The position numbers and the translations under genes were made by a program. The notes under the pieces were generated by a model that had not been told where the DNA came from, made no database searches, and saw nothing but the letters and a program-made list of their open reading frames with translations. Below are positions 19,302 to 28,169 of a DNA stretch of 64,000 nt, piece by piece (position 1 is the stretch's first letter; each line of letters begins with the position of its first letter). The stretch comes from Atrina japonica. Its lineage: Eukaryota; Mollusca; Bivalvia; Pterioida; Pinnidae. Location: NCBI GenBank assembly GCA_030159075.1, contig BROG01000111.1:1214501-1278500 (forward strand), read 5' to 3'.

Positions 19302-19637
19302 TTAATACATTTCATGGGGATTAGGTTTTGGAGGGGGAAGTACTTTGGGTTCGGACTCTGGGTTTTTTTTCACTACTTTGGGTTCTGGGTTTTTTTTCAT
19401 GTAGATCAGCAACAATCCGACGACTGCGCCTGAGCCCGCTAGCCATTTCCAGCTATCCTGGCTATTAGCATTGCTATCCTGGCCATTAGCATTGCTATCC
19501 TGGCTATTAGCATTGCTATCCTGCCTATTAGCATTGCTATCCTGGTTATTAGCATTCCACCGACGCTTGGCACCCTTCTTCCCCGCTTCCTGACGTTTCG
19601 GATTCTTCTTCTTCCCTATGAGTTCCTCCGGATTCAT
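19302..19637 (-). CDS. 111-aa repeat-and-membrane protein
   Basis: A basic N-terminus (KKKNPKRQEAGKKGAKRRW) is followed by five QDSNAN hexapeptide repeats, encoded by an 18-bp tandem repeat at 19450-19553, then a membrane helix (WLAGSGAVVGLLLIYM) and a proline/lysine tail. Element 2 has a protein with only the membrane part recognisable (50200-50415). The first 89 bp overlap the 173-aa gene. The hexapeptide array is likely to vary in length between copies. Confidence 0.6.
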   Translation of the reverse strand: MNPEELIGKKKNPKRQEAGKKGAKRRWNANNQDSNANRQDSNANSQDSNANGQDSNANSQDSWKWLAGSGAVVGLLLIYMKKNPEPKVVKKNPESEPKVLPPPKPNPHEMY

Positions 19638-20070
19638 TCTCTTTTTCTATATCCTCTGTTTTTTTTATTCCTGTGATATGGCGACTGGTCGTGGCGGCTA
19701 AGCTGAAAGGTGCTAAGAACGCCCCGTATTTGTAATAGAGATTACAACACACTTCGCCGATGGCGGCGTCCAAGAAGGGGTCTTCGCTCAGCTCTTCGAT
19801 CAGTTTGGGTTCGTCTTTGATGTCGAAAAAATGCTTGAGACCAAGCGTATACAGACCGATGAGGGTATTACCGATCGACTTGGCCATGCGCATGTTGAGT
19901 CGAGCGTCTAACACGCGACTCAGGGATTCCACTTCCTTGTCGTTCATCTTGTCCAGAAACTGACGCGCGCGTCCGGATCCGACGATGGCCGACAGTCTGT
20001 CTTTGGCGGTTACTGCCGTACTGGTGGTAGTGGAAGGTGCATCGTTCGCTAATACGTCGTCTACATTCAT
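19549..20070 (-). CDS. 173-aa conserved Polinton protein
   Basis: Core NTLIGLYTLGLKHFFDI...LIEELSEDPFLDAAIGE (residues about 70-120), followed by hydrophobic helices and an acidic C-terminal tail (ESGGTHREEEESETSG). A clear homologue (NSLISLYAVGLSHFFEV...LIKELNEDPFIDNALGE) is at 50456-51031, with an identical order of flanking genes. Function unknown. The C-terminus overlaps the start of the 111-aa gene by 89 bp in another frame. Confidence 0.8.
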   Translation of the reverse strand: MNVDDVLANDAPSTTTSTAVTAKDRLSAIVGSGRARQFLDKMNDKEVESLSRVLDARLNMRMAKSIGNTLIGLYTLGLKHFFDIKDEPKLIEELSEDPFLDAAIGEVCCNLYYKYGAFLAPFSLAATTSRHITGIKKTEDIEKENESGGTHREEEESETSGSGEEGCQASVEC

Positions 20071-20094
20071 CTTTTTTTAATACATTTTATTTAT

Positions 20095-20121
20095 ATTTTG
20101 TAAACGTTACGTTTACAAAAT
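20095..20121. terminator. perfect AT hairpin at the 3' end of the 218-aa gene
   Basis: Arms ATTTTGTAAACGT and ACGTTTACAAAAT with a single-base spacer, 14 bp after the stop of the minus-strand gene at 20136. It has the same placement as the hairpins at 17485 and 27421. Confidence 0.6.
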
Positions 20122-20135
20122 ACTGTCACGTTTTT

Positions 20136-20792
20136 TTATTCCGTGTCGGAATCCAAGTCCAAGTCTTCTACACAGTCGGCCAAATCCGGTAGAGGATCAA
20201 CGTCGATTGTTTTGACGACGATGGCCTGGTGTAAGAGGGTTTGCATGTATACTTTCGATTCTTTATTGGGTATGTAAACGTTGTCTATGCGTAAAGAACC
20301 AATGGCCAGACATCGTTTTTTCTCGTATTGGTGAAGATCGGTTTCGACGAGCGGATGTTTATCTTTCGGATCGTCGGCCGTTCTCTTTCTATAAAAAGTA
20401 GGCTTGTCTCTCGGCCCCTGTTTAATTTTCGAGTAGATCACCTTGTCACCGTTCTGATCCGTTTTGACGAGGGTTATATCGTTGACATTCATTGGGGATT
20501 TTCTACCACTGTCTTTCAGTGTCTTTGCGAGTTTATCTATTTCCGTTCTCAAGAACACGCCGGTGAATTCCTTTTCGCATTTAAATTTCATAGAATAATC
20601 GGAACTGTCATCGTGTTGCCACAAACCGGACGATTCCGTTTTGGGTGTGCGTATCACTAACGGTTTCACGTCGTCGTTCGGGTACTGATACGCAACGTAA
20701 ACGCGTTGATAGCGCTTCCCTTTCTTATCGACGTAATGAGCGCCCGTCCTTAAATTGTTCACATCAAAGTTCTCAACTGTCACGAATGCCAT
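20136..20792 (-). CDS. 218-aa conserved Polinton protein (PX-like)
   Basis: A beta-rich soluble protein. The N-terminus (MAFVTVENFDVNNLRTG) resembles that of the truncated homologue at 61219-61716. The C-terminal half has RCLAIGSLRIDNVYIPNKES followed by KVYMQTLLHQAIV and an acidic tail (EDLDLDSDTE). This pattern resembles the small PX/DUF5871-like proteins found in Polintons and large DNA viruses; I recall that from memory and have not searched it. A possible role in single-stranded DNA binding is inference. Confidence 0.7.
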   Translation of the reverse strand: MAFVTVENFDVNNLRTGAHYVDKKGKRYQRVYVAYQYPNDDVKPLVIRTPKTESSGLWQHDDSSDYSMKFKCEKEFTGVFLRTEIDKLAKTLKDSGRKSPMNVNDITLVKTDQNGDKVIYSKIKQGPRDKPTFYRKRTADDPKDKHPLVETDLHQYEKKRCLAIGSLRIDNVYIPNKESKVYMQTLLHQAIVVKTIDVDPLPDLADCVEDLDLDSDTE

Positions 20793-20822
20793 GTTTTCTT
20801 TTTTATAACGAATAAATTTTCT

Positions 20823-20978
20823 TTAAGTCATTTTTTTTAAAATGTTTCTGAGCCCTTTCTCCGTTCTGCGATAGTTTTTCAGACGTAACATAGTTAATAT
20901 CGCGGATAACACGAGCACACACCCTACCACGGCCAACAACAACAACGCGAACAAGACTATCTCGGTAAAACGTTTCAT
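20823..20978 (-). CDS. 51-aa membrane protein
   Basis: A small frame: an N-terminal membrane helix (VLFALLLLAVVGCVLVLSAI) followed by a basic tail (LRLKNYRRTEKGLR). It is easily missed, but element 2 has a 49-aa counterpart with the same layout (MRRILLVILL..., tail LSLKHYDKLERL) at 51034-51183, so the gene is real. It lies 30 bp upstream of the 218-aa gene on the same strand. Confidence 0.75.
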   Translation of the reverse strand: MKRFTEIVLFALLLLAVVGCVLVLSAILTMLRLKNYRRTEKGLRNILKKMT

Positions 20979-21035
20979 TTCTTAACGTAAAAAAAATTGT
21001 TAAACGGCTTAAACAATAGATATATAAATAAAAAA

Positions 21036-21433
21036 AATGTTTATTTTACTGGACAAGGCGTTTACCGAACGCGGTGTTAAAACAGATGTTGGGGGACGAC
21101 ATAGCGTGCATGCAGTTGGGTGGTAACCAAGTCTTGGTGTATTGGCCCGACGACGTCAAACTCACGTGTCAAATGCCTCGCATGCGCAGAGACTACCCGT
21201 GTAAGCATCCGGTCGTCGTGAATTCGTTGTTTTGTAGCATTCATCACAACTACTTGAAAGAGAGAGGTATCGACACGTTGAAGTATTGCGTCTCTTGTCA
21301 AAAATGGATGACCGATAGCACTAAATACGAAACGTGTTATACGTGCGGCGGAAAAGAACGCGCAGACGAGTGGCACAAGACGCATCCACGGTCCGAGAGA
21401 AGAAGACGCGGACGTCCCAAGAAAGAGGTTTAA
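21036..21433 (+). CDS. zinc-ribbon protein with AT-hook-like tail
   Basis: From the ATG at 21074 the frame encodes 119 aa with cysteine pairs C-x10-C (CQMPRMRRDYPC), CSIHH, CVSC and CYTCGG, a layout of one or two zinc-binding modules, and a C-terminal RRRRGRPKKEV, an AT-hook-like core. A further ATG at 21036, right after an A-run, opens a different frame; whether the first exon or a frame shift joins them is not clear, so 21074 is the safe start. A DNA-binding or regulatory role is inferred. It converges with the gene at 21472 on a hairpin. Confidence 0.65.
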
Positions 21434-21474
21434 CCGGATTTTTTAAAACAGAATGTCTTAAAAATCTACGGTTA
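21431..21474. terminator. imperfect hairpin between converging genes
   Basis: TAACCGGATTTTTTAAAACA and the near-complement TGTCTTAAAAATCTACGGTTA around a 3-nt loop; two or three mismatches. It covers the stop of the zinc gene and the stop of the minus-strand gene. Confidence 0.45.
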
Positions 21475-22104
21475 ACAAGAAGTGGATTTGTTTACGAGGG
21501 TGAGGAGCTGCTTGCGGAGGTCGTCCGTCTCTTGATCCGACTCCTTTTTTACGGTTTCGGACTTGTATTTGGTGTACAGTTTGTCCTTCATCTCGCGATA
21601 CTTGGTCAGTTCGTGTGACATGGAGGCGAACTCTTCTTCCGAGATCTTCCCGTCCTCGAGCGCGCGACTCACCCGATCCGTGATCGAGTTCAATTTACTC
21701 TCCGCGAGTTTGGCGATCTTGAGATGTTTCTCCGATTTCTTCGATAGCAATCGTCTGACGCCCTTGATGATCAATCCCACTCCACCCACGGACAGAGCCA
21801 CGATCAGGAGAGGTAAGCCCGCGATGGGCACGATCAATCCCACACCGCCCATGATGGCGCTTCCCGAGATCAAGGCGGTGTCGACGCCGTCGGCGGTGTT
21901 GACGGCTCGTTTGTATTTCTTGTGAACGCTCTTCCGCGTCTCGATCTCTCGTCGAAACGTCTGCTCGATCTCCCCGATGCGTTTGAGACGATAATGTTGC
22001 GCGTTGTCCGAGGATGTAGTATCTTCCGATGGTTTTTCCGATGTTTCAGTATCTTTCGATGTTAATGGTGGGTATAATGGTGGGTACAATGTATCTTTAC
22101 TCAT
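21472..22104 (-). CDS. 210-aa conserved Polinton protein with PPxY-like N-terminus and membrane hairpin
   Basis: The N-terminus has a duplicated YPPLYPPL motif resembling late-domain PPxY/LYPxL signals. A charged region (RREIETRKSVHKKYKRAVNT) leads to two hydrophobic glycine-rich segments (residues about 78-112), then KHLKIAKLAESKLNSITDRV and a helical C-terminus. This layout is one of the most widely conserved in animal Polintons, and the homologue at 61717-62170 keeps YPPL and the KLNSI block. The role is unknown; a membrane-remodelling or entry-related role has not been shown. Intact. Confidence 0.82.
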   Translation of the reverse strand: MSKDTLYPPLYPPLTSKDTETSEKPSEDTTSSDNAQHYRLKRIGEIEQTFRREIETRKSVHKKYKRAVNTADGVDTALISGSAIMGGVGLIVPIAGLPLLIVALSVGGVGLIIKGVRRLLSKKSEKHLKIAKLAESKLNSITDRVSRALEDGKISEEEFASMSHELTKYREMKDKLYTKYKSETVKKESDQETDDLRKQLLTLVNKSTSC

Positions 22105-22124
22105 CTTTTTAAAAGGGAAATTTT

Positions 22125-23069
22125 TTATATGTCGAGAACGACGACGCCGTTGACGGTGCCCACTTTCGATCCTTTGTTCACGCCGAAGGTGAGGACGTCG
22201 CCCTCCGTCACCCGCAACGGTGGATTCAACGGGACGATCTCGCCTGTCTTGGTCTGAAAGGTCATGTGTTCCACGTCGTTCACGACGAGCGTCACGTCCA
22301 GTTCCCCCAAAAATCCCAGACGGAGGACGTAATCGTCGAACAAGATCGTCGTGCCCAGCTGCGGTCTGATTTTTCCGTTTTTATTCACGTAGAATTGGAA
22401 CGTGTTCATGATGCGACGGCTTTTGGCCAAGGCGGTGATCTCCTCTTTGGCGTCGTTGAGGTCTTTGAGGAGTTTCTCGTTCAGGTCCTCCACCAGTTCT
22501 TCCCTTTCCACGTCGCGTCTCAACGTTAAGAACACGGGATGTTCGACGTCTTTTTCGTACAAGTCGGAAAATTTCACGTTGGGACAGGGCAGGGACATGA
22601 GGATGTCCTTCGCCGTGCCGTCTCTGACGCCCTCCTCCAACTCGTCGAGATGAACGTTGAGGAGTTCCACCGGTTGCAGGTTGATGCTCTGCCTCGCGGA
22701 GATGGTCCCTCCGAGAGCCACATTCGCGCGAATACCGAGAATCTTGCCGATTTCCGGCGGAAGCACCACCGCCGTACTGCTCGAACCGTCGATTCTCAAT
22801 CTCGTGGTGGTCTTTTCCAGGAATACCTTGTCGAAGTATTTCGCGAGAATTCGTCGTAGGTCGATGAAGGTGTACGACCCGGCGTGCACGCTTTGGACTT
22901 TGGGTCTGTCTCTCCCTTTGGCGTAGAGTATCTCCACGTCTTTCTTGACGTTGTACAAACCGTTGTTAAAACGGAAGGACTTGACACCCACGCACCACTC
23001 GCCGTTCGCGTTGTCGATGTAGCGAGAGAGTTTCACGGGTTTTCCGATGTCCGTCACGAGATAGAACAT
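22125..23069 (-). CDS. minor capsid (penton-like) protein candidate, 314 aa
   Basis: The N-terminus has GEWCVGVKSFRFNNGLYNV at about residues 24-42, resembling the W-x-VG start of Polinton minor capsid proteins. A middle LPPEIGKILGI motif and a beta-rich C-terminus (VTEGDVLTFGVNKGSKVGTV) follow. In element 2 the same protein is encoded by two successive ORFs (62595-63254 and 62195-62570), the break falling near residue 190 of this one. A penton-type role is inferred from position and size (single-jelly-roll proteins of this group are 250-350 aa). It is intact and divergent from the 23109 gene, with 39 bp between. Confidence 0.7.
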   Translation of the reverse strand: MFYLVTDIGKPVKLSRYIDNANGEWCVGVKSFRFNNGLYNVKKDVEILYAKGRDRPKVQSVHAGSYTFIDLRRILAKYFDKVFLEKTTTRLRIDGSSSTAVVLPPEIGKILGIRANVALGGTISARQSINLQPVELLNVHLDELEEGVRDGTAKDILMSLPCPNVKFSDLYEKDVEHPVFLTLRRDVEREELVEDLNEKLLKDLNDAKEEITALAKSRRIMNTFQFYVNKNGKIRPQLGTTILFDDYVLRLGFLGELDVTLVVNDVEHMTFQTKTGEIVPLNPPLRVTEGDVLTFGVNKGSKVGTVNGVVVLDI

Positions 23070-23108
23070 GCTGTTTTTAATATTAATAAATCTTAACTAA
23101 TAAAGAGA

Positions 23109-24182
23109 ATGAACGTCTACGAGTATAGAGAGAATCTAGATCTGTCGTCGTTCGACGTCTACGTCAACGCGACCAAAAAGTTTCGCGCGTCGTTCGAGAA
23201 CATCTTCGTCAAGTACGACAACCCGGACGTCTTCGAGGACAGCACGTCGAAGTACTACGCCATGCTGAAACGGTGGTACCGGCATCCCATCGAGGGATTC
23301 TGGCAGAACCAGCTGAATTTCGCGGTGTGGTGCGCCACGACCGGATGCGGCGTGACGCTGGACATGGGAAACGACCACCTGTCCAAGTCGTTCTTCCGCT
23401 TCCACATCTACTATCAGATCAGAAGGATCCTGCAGGAGATCGCCGCCCCCTTACCCAGCGACGCCGACTTCGAGCACTTCACGAACAACGTCGACGCGTC
23501 GGCGTACCAGCGGATCTGTCGCGAATTCGGGGTGCCGGTCGACGCGGACTGGAAGATCAAGGGGACCATCTTCGGGAAATATAACACGAAGTGGTCCACC
23601 TTCATCGCGAACCGACCGAGGGGTTCACGCTTCCGGGTCTGGCCAGACTGGACGCGTCCATCCGGGTCTTCGCCTGGGCGATCCTGGGCTCGCAGGGGGA
23701 GACGAGGGCCTCGATCGTGGACGCCGGCGCCACGTCGCTGGACGCCCAGAAACAGTTCCTGGTCAACGTCGAGGACGCCATCAACCGGCCGCTCGACCTG
23801 CCCGCCGACATCTCGCGCTACGAAGACTGTCTGAAGTACGCCAATTCCAAGCTCGACTACGTCGTCCATCCGGGGGCTCTACATGCTGCCCAGCAACATG
23901 GAGCTGAACATCGGCAAGAACATCGCCGACTACAATAACGAGATCTTGATCGCTGCCGACACCACGACGCCCGGAACGAACGTCGACCTCAACGCGAAAA
24001 CGTTCGCGCGGGATAAACCACCTCCTCCTCCCGTAGAGATCACGTCACCACCTCCCGTAGAGATCACACCGCCGCCGTCAGCGCTACAGGACAAGCCGCC
24101 GTCAGACGATCACGAGGATCAGAAGGCCGCCGTCTTGGCTCTAGCGTTACTTTCTTTTCTTGTCTTCGTCGAGTTTCGTTAA
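23109..24182 (+). pseudogene. conserved Polinton structural-type protein, two frameshifts
   Basis: Frames 23109-23620, then 23600-23880, then 23883-24182 together cover one gene. The first has LNFAVWCATTGCGVTLDMGN, FHIYYQIRRILQEI and YQRICREFGVP; the second IRVFAWAILGSQGETRASIV and VEDAINRPLDLPADISRY; the third a proline-rich linker (two PPPVEIT repeats) and a membrane tail (LALALLSFLVFVEF). I recognise it as a widely conserved Polinton protein of unknown role, probably a virion component. The homologue at 63288-64000 is broken in a different way. GC content is higher than its neighbours. The last 36 bp overlap the converging 429-aa gene. Confidence 0.75.
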
Positions 24183-25436
24183 CAACCAACCGACGACGAC
24201 CATACCCAACACCCACAGATGTTCTCCCAACCACATCGCCGTCTTGCCGAGCGTCGACAGGATCCAGGACACGATGGCGCCTAATATACCAGGCAACGCT
24301 TCGCCGAACTTGACGGCTAGTCTCGCGAGCAATTTACCGATCGCGTCCAGCTGTTTCTTGATCCATTCCTTCGCTCCTCCCCCCTTGTTGGGAGGTGGTG
24401 GTGGAGTGGGTGGTGGTGGACTCGTCCCCGGAAGGAGCAATTCGACCAAGGAACCTATTGTCATGGCGATCGCCGTCAGGACGCTGAAGATGGTGACGCC
24501 CTGTTCTCTGAACAGATCGGCGATTCTCTCTCTCAAGGGGAGATTATCGTCGACTAACTTCTTGATCGGCTCTGCTACATCAGCCAGTCGCCTTCGCAAG
24601 TCACCCTTGAGATCAGCGATACTGTCTTTAATCCCATCGAGTTCATCGCGCGCTTTATTTATCTCCTTTTCGAGCCATTCTTTTTCACCCGGATTCTTTT
24701 CTTTGAGTCTTTCTTCCCATCCAGATATTAAATGTTCGCGTTCCACTCTCTTGGCTTCTTGAACTTTTAATGCACCGCGAATGTCTAGTAAACTCTGGTT
24801 CAATCCCTGCAGTTCTCTCAGGGGAAATTCTCCCTCAAAGTCATCTGCGCGGAGTTGTGTCGATGCATCGACGAGGGAGTATAGACTACCCGATAGGTCT
24901 GATATTGCATCGTCTATTTGTTTTACTTGCGTTTCATCATCATCCATTTTTAATACCTCTTCTACGGTGTCGATTTTATTTTTTACTTCTTCTGCCTCTT
25001 GTACAGGAAGTTCCACCCTCATACCCATCGCTCTTTGAAAATTAGCCTTAAAATGTGATGCCGCATAAAAACCTTTCGCATATTTATACGTTAATTTTAC
25101 CCATTCCGACCCCCATTTTACCCATAAATCACCTTGTTTCGATGCTTTAAATTCGTAAGAAGCTTTAATACCATAAGGAGATCTGGTATCTTTCCATTTA
25201 TTCACTAGTGCTGCAGTTTCTTCTTTAGACGCTACATTCTCAACAACTAGATCGGGAGGTAGATCTTCTCCACCGGTCCAGCTAGGACCTTTCGTATTAT
25301 CGATGAAAGACGTCTCCGCAGTATTTTGAGAGACATCGCCCTCATTCGGAGGATTATCTTGCATTTCAACTTCGTCGTTGTATGTTGTATCATCGGGATC
25401 GTACTCCTGATTATCGAATGTATGTGGATCGTCCAT
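24147..25436 (-). CDS. 429-aa conserved Polinton protein: coiled coil, polyproline, membrane segments
   Basis: An acidic N-terminus (residues 1-60), a W-rich region (KGFYAASHFKANFQRAMGMR at about 143-162), a long coiled coil (about 170-320), an LREQGVTIFSVLTAIAMTIG-type membrane segment (here DLFREQGVTIFSVLTAIAMT), a polyproline linker, and a C-terminal set of hydrophobic helices (AIVSWILSTLGKTAMWLGEH). The C-terminal half is a common Polinton hallmark in animal genomes; the role is unknown. Membrane association or fusion with the virion core is inference. Intact, with a clean ATG after a TTTTTTAAAA leader. Confidence 0.8.
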   Translation of the reverse strand: MDDPHTFDNQEYDPDDTTYNDEVEMQDNPPNEGDVSQNTAETSFIDNTKGPSWTGGEDLPPDLVVENVASKEETAALVNKWKDTRSPYGIKASYEFKASKQGDLWVKWGSEWVKLTYKYAKGFYAASHFKANFQRAMGMRVELPVQEAEEVKNKIDTVEEVLKMDDDETQVKQIDDAISDLSGSLYSLVDASTQLRADDFEGEFPLRELQGLNQSLLDIRGALKVQEAKRVEREHLISGWEERLKEKNPGEKEWLEKEINKARDELDGIKDSIADLKGDLRRRLADVAEPIKKLVDDNLPLRERIADLFREQGVTIFSVLTAIAMTIGSLVELLLPGTSPPPPTPPPPPNKGGGAKEWIKKQLDAIGKLLARLAVKFGEALPGILGAIVSWILSTLGKTAMWLGEHLWVLGMVVVGWLLTKLDEDKKRK

Positions 25437-25479
25437 TTTTTAAAACGGTTTAAATTTTTTATTACGTAATAGAAAAAAG

Positions 25480-26766
25480 ATGATGAATTACGGACACATT
25501 CTCAATCCCGATAGGAAATTGCGCACTGCCTTCGGCGTGAAGGGTATACGCCAAACGGTGACCGTGTCCCATATTCCTTCGAGCATCGAAGAAAACCAAA
25601 CGTTGACGGTTCGTTTTCCCAATCTGAGCGAGAACGACGTCATCGTCCCCAGAAGCACAAGACTATGCTTCGACATGGAAGTCGCCGTGGAGGGTGGCGA
25701 TCTCACCAAAACGGGTGTTTATAATAATCTGGGACGCAACATCGTCAAGAAAATCGAGGTGAAGATCTCGGGAAACACCGTTCAGACTATAGACGATGCA
25801 GATAAATTCTTCGTCTATAACGATCTTTGGAAAGTAAAACGAGGTAACATGGCCTATCAGGGGATACAGACTAACGATCTCAATATAATAAGAGCAAAAC
25901 CAACCAGCTATAAAATACCCCGCGACACCAACGAAGACTACGAAATTGTTGCGACGTTCGGGAATCGCTTTTACATTCCCTTGGACTTCGAAATCTTGGA
26001 GACGAGCGAACCCTTTTATCAAGCGGGTTTACAAGATCGTTTGGAATACATGCTGACGTTTAACGACGCCATACACGTCGTCCTGACGGATCCCGGCGAT
26101 ACCGATAAAGCGATAAGTTATAAGGCGACCAACATCGCGTTGGAGTTCGAGAAAATCACCGACGAGCATCTCGCTCGCAGCATCAGACAGAGGTACGCGG
26201 GAAAACACACCTATTACTTCAACCAAATATTGCGATATCGCAAAACGACGATGAGTAAATCGGACGGTATCCTCAATTATCAGATCAACACCCCCGCGAA
26301 GTCTCTCTCGGGCATTCTGTTTCTCTTCAAAGACATTTCCGTCAACGATCCGGAAAAATTTTATAATCCGAGAATCACCAAAGTGGAAACGACCATCGAG
26401 GGACAACCGAACCAACTGTTCTCGGCCGGCATGAGACCGCATCACCACTTTGACGAGATTAAAAAGTTTTTCTCCCTGAATCGCGAAACCGTCACGGAAA
26501 CGATCGTCAAGGAACTCGACCTGAGCAACGTGACTCTGGGGAAATATCTCAAAGATCATTACGCACTCTGGTTGGACTTGCGGACGACACCCGAAAACCA
26601 TCTCCACGGCACGGGTCGCAAGCTTCAAAACATCAGCGAGGGCGTTTCCGTCCGAATCGAGAAAACGCCCGAAACCGATACCGATCCCGTAGACGTTTAC
26701 ATCTTCGTCGTCAAGGACGGACAGATCAACATGTCGGACGGTCGTTTCGCGAGCGTCATCTCTTAA
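25480..26766 (+). CDS. major capsid protein (double jelly-roll), 428 aa
   Basis: The hexon-type capsid protein of the Polinton group: a beta-rich protein throughout, with a FGNRFYIPLDFEILETSEP block (about residue 160) and a conserved C-terminal HYALWLDLRTTPENHLHGTG and ISEGVSVRIEK. The partial homologue in element 2 (52104-52795) keeps NYALWLDLRTTDENELHGTG. At 428 aa it is within the range expected for the adintovirus-like hexon. It is intact and stands 26 bp before the packaging ATPase on the same strand, the usual capsid-ATPase pairing. Upstream ATG at 25480 follows an AT-rich AAAAAAGATG leader. Confidence 0.88.
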   Translation: MMNYGHILNPDRKLRTAFGVKGIRQTVTVSHIPSSIEENQTLTVRFPNLSENDVIVPRSTRLCFDMEVAVEGGDLTKTGVYNNLGRNIVKKIEVKISGNTVQTIDDADKFFVYNDLWKVKRGNMAYQGIQTNDLNIIRAKPTSYKIPRDTNEDYEIVATFGNRFYIPLDFEILETSEPFYQAGLQDRLEYMLTFNDAIHVVLTDPGDTDKAISYKATNIALEFEKITDEHLARSIRQRYAGKHTYYFNQILRYRKTTMSKSDGILNYQINTPAKSLSGILFLFKDISVNDPEKFYNPRITKVETTIEGQPNQLFSAGMRPHHHFDEIKKFFSLNRETVTETIVKELDLSNVTLGKYLKDHYALWLDLRTTPENHLHGTGRKLQNISEGVSVRIEKTPETDTDPVDVYIFVVKDGQINMSDGRFASVIS

Positions 26767-26792
26767 GAAAAATTAAAATCCTATAAGAAAAA

Positions 26793-27422
26793 ATGTTCAT
26801 GCAACAACCACACGCCGCGATGATCGTGGGCGCCACCGGTTGCGGGAAGACGGAATTCGTCCTCGATCTGCTGGAACGCGAATACAAAGACGTCTTCGAC
26901 CACATAGTGATCCTGTGTCCCTCGATAGACTTCAACAAGGCGTACAAATCGAGAAAGTGGATAGGCGACGACGTCAAACATCCGAAAGACAAACGAGTCG
27001 TCATCGTCAATCCGGTGTCTAAAAATGGAGACGAGTTATTGCAGGACACGCTGCGACATTTTTACGATAGATACAAGGGTACGCCCACGCTGTACATCAT
27101 CGACGACTGTTCGGCCACGAAGCAGATCAAGAAGAAGGCGGACGCTCTGTCCATGCTGGCGTTTTCGGGAAGACACGCCAACCAGTCCGTCTGGATCTTG
27201 ACGCAACGCTACAACAGCGCGTCTAAAGACTTTCGCACGCAGATCAAGTGGGTAGCCCTCTTCTTTACCAAGGACAAGTTCAGCTACAACGAATGTCTGG
27301 ACGAGAACGACGTCGTCCCGGAAGAGGATAGAAAACGTCTCAAACACGAACTGTCGCAACGCAAGCATTCCAAGCTGATCTTACGGACGGAACAGCCAAC
27401 GGATTACAAGTTTATAGAATAA
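26793..27422 (+). CDS. DNA-packaging ATPase (FtsK/HerA, A32-like), 209 aa
   Basis: Walker A is GATGCGKTEF (residues 14-23) and Walker B is LYIIDDCSA (about 100-108), followed by an AFSGRHANQSVWILTQRYN block of sensor type. At 209 aa it is the length expected for the Polinton packaging ATPase, which would pump DNA into the capsid. A homologue with the same ending (KHSKLIL...T-x-YKFI) is at 51446-52075. The stop falls on the first base of a perfect AT hairpin. Intact. Confidence 0.93.
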   Translation: MFMQQPHAAMIVGATGCGKTEFVLDLLEREYKDVFDHIVILCPSIDFNKAYKSRKWIGDDVKHPKDKRVVIVNPVSKNGDELLQDTLRHFYDRYKGTPTLYIIDDCSATKQIKKKADALSMLAFSGRHANQSVWILTQRYNSASKDFRTQIKWVALFFTKDKFSYNECLDENDVVPEEDRKRLKHELSQRKHSKLILRTEQPTDYKFIE

Positions 27423-27448
27423 TTTATATTTTGTGTAAAATATAAATT
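27421..27448. terminator. perfect AT hairpin at the end of the ATPase
   Basis: Arms AATTTATATTTT and AAAATATAAATT with a GTGT loop, beginning at the stop codon. It matches the placement of the hairpins at 17485 and 20095. Confidence 0.65.
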
Positions 27449-27494
27449 TTTAGTATTTTTTATAACCATGCAGTTTTTTGTATTTTTTTGTAAA

Positions 27495-27959
27495 TTAGTT
27501 TAACGTCCTATCAACCCAGTCCACCGCGGGATCCCACGGTTCGTCTCTCCTTCTAAATTTGTTGTAATTAAACCACACTTTTTTGTTAAACCAATTCATC
27601 GAGGGATCCCACGGCTCGTCTCTCCCGGTATAACGGTTGTAGCTAAACCAATCGCGTTTGTCACTCCAGTTCACCTTGGGATCCCACGGCTCGTCTCTCC
27701 CGCTAACTCGGTAGTACATAAACCACACTCTTTTATTAAGCCAGGATACCTCAGGATCCCACAGCTCGTCTCTCCAACCACCGATATTGTGGTCTAAAAC
27801 ATGCCACTCGTCTCTCTTGATATCGAGTTTGTACAAAAACCAAAGGAGTTTGTTACTCCAGGTCACCGAGGGATCCCACGGTTTGTCTCTCCCGGTACAT
27901 TTTTTATAATAAACCCAAAATTCTTCTTCTTTCCAACTCTTTATCGTATAATTACTCAT
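27495..27959 (-). CDS. WDP-repeat protein, short form
   Basis: Minus-strand frame; the likely start is the ATG at 27957-27959 (MSNYTIKSWKEEEFW), because the upstream ATG at 27995 adds only a non-repeat tail. It is built of six consecutive 25-27-residue units with the core D-E-P-W-D-P-x-V-x-W and a K-x-x-W-x-x-Y-N half; one unit is degenerate. The coding strand repeats a GGGATCCC word in most units. No known fold is recognised; W/P/D-rich repeats of this kind suggest a repeat solenoid or adhesive protein. A longer, divergent, related ORF sits 440 bp away at 28401. Confidence 0.65.
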   Translation of the reverse strand: MSNYTIKSWKEEEFWVYYKKCTGRDKPWDPSVTWSNKLLWFLYKLDIKRDEWHVLDHNIGGWRDELWDPEVSWLNKRVWFMYYRVSGRDEPWDPKVNWSDKRDWFSYNRYTGRDEPWDPSMNWFNKKVWFNYNKFRRRDEPWDPAVDWVDRTLN

Positions 27960-28009
27960 TGCTTCAATGAATTGGTTAAAACATCTTAATGACATTTCAA
28001 TTTTTTCAC

Positions 28010-28167
28010 ACTATACCGTTGAGACACCTGTACGGGAGCGTGTCATCTCTAGGAACCGATAAAATTGAAATCGCCCGTGTCGCGTGTCATCCAATAAACA
28101 CGTTATATATCATCGTCTATATATAACGACATTTACCTGTGTGTGTGATCACGTGACTCCTGAATTC
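28010..28167 (-). repeat. internal copy of the TIR plus subterminal sequence
   Basis: In reverse complement this matches 12556-12725: the inner about 85 bp of the TIR and the adjacent 85 bp of unique left-end sequence, which the true right TIR (30302-30443) lacks. It stops at GAATTC where it meets a gene fragment. It therefore looks like the former right end of the element, now internal. Confidence 0.85.
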
Positions 28168-28169
28168 GG

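Noticed and set aside
24160..24762. 200-aa serine-rich plus-strand ORF opposite the 429-aa gene
   Set aside because: Antisense shadow; the minus-strand frame has the conserved Polinton features.
26029..26628. 199-aa minus-strand ORF opposite the capsid gene
   Set aside because: Antisense shadow of the major capsid protein.
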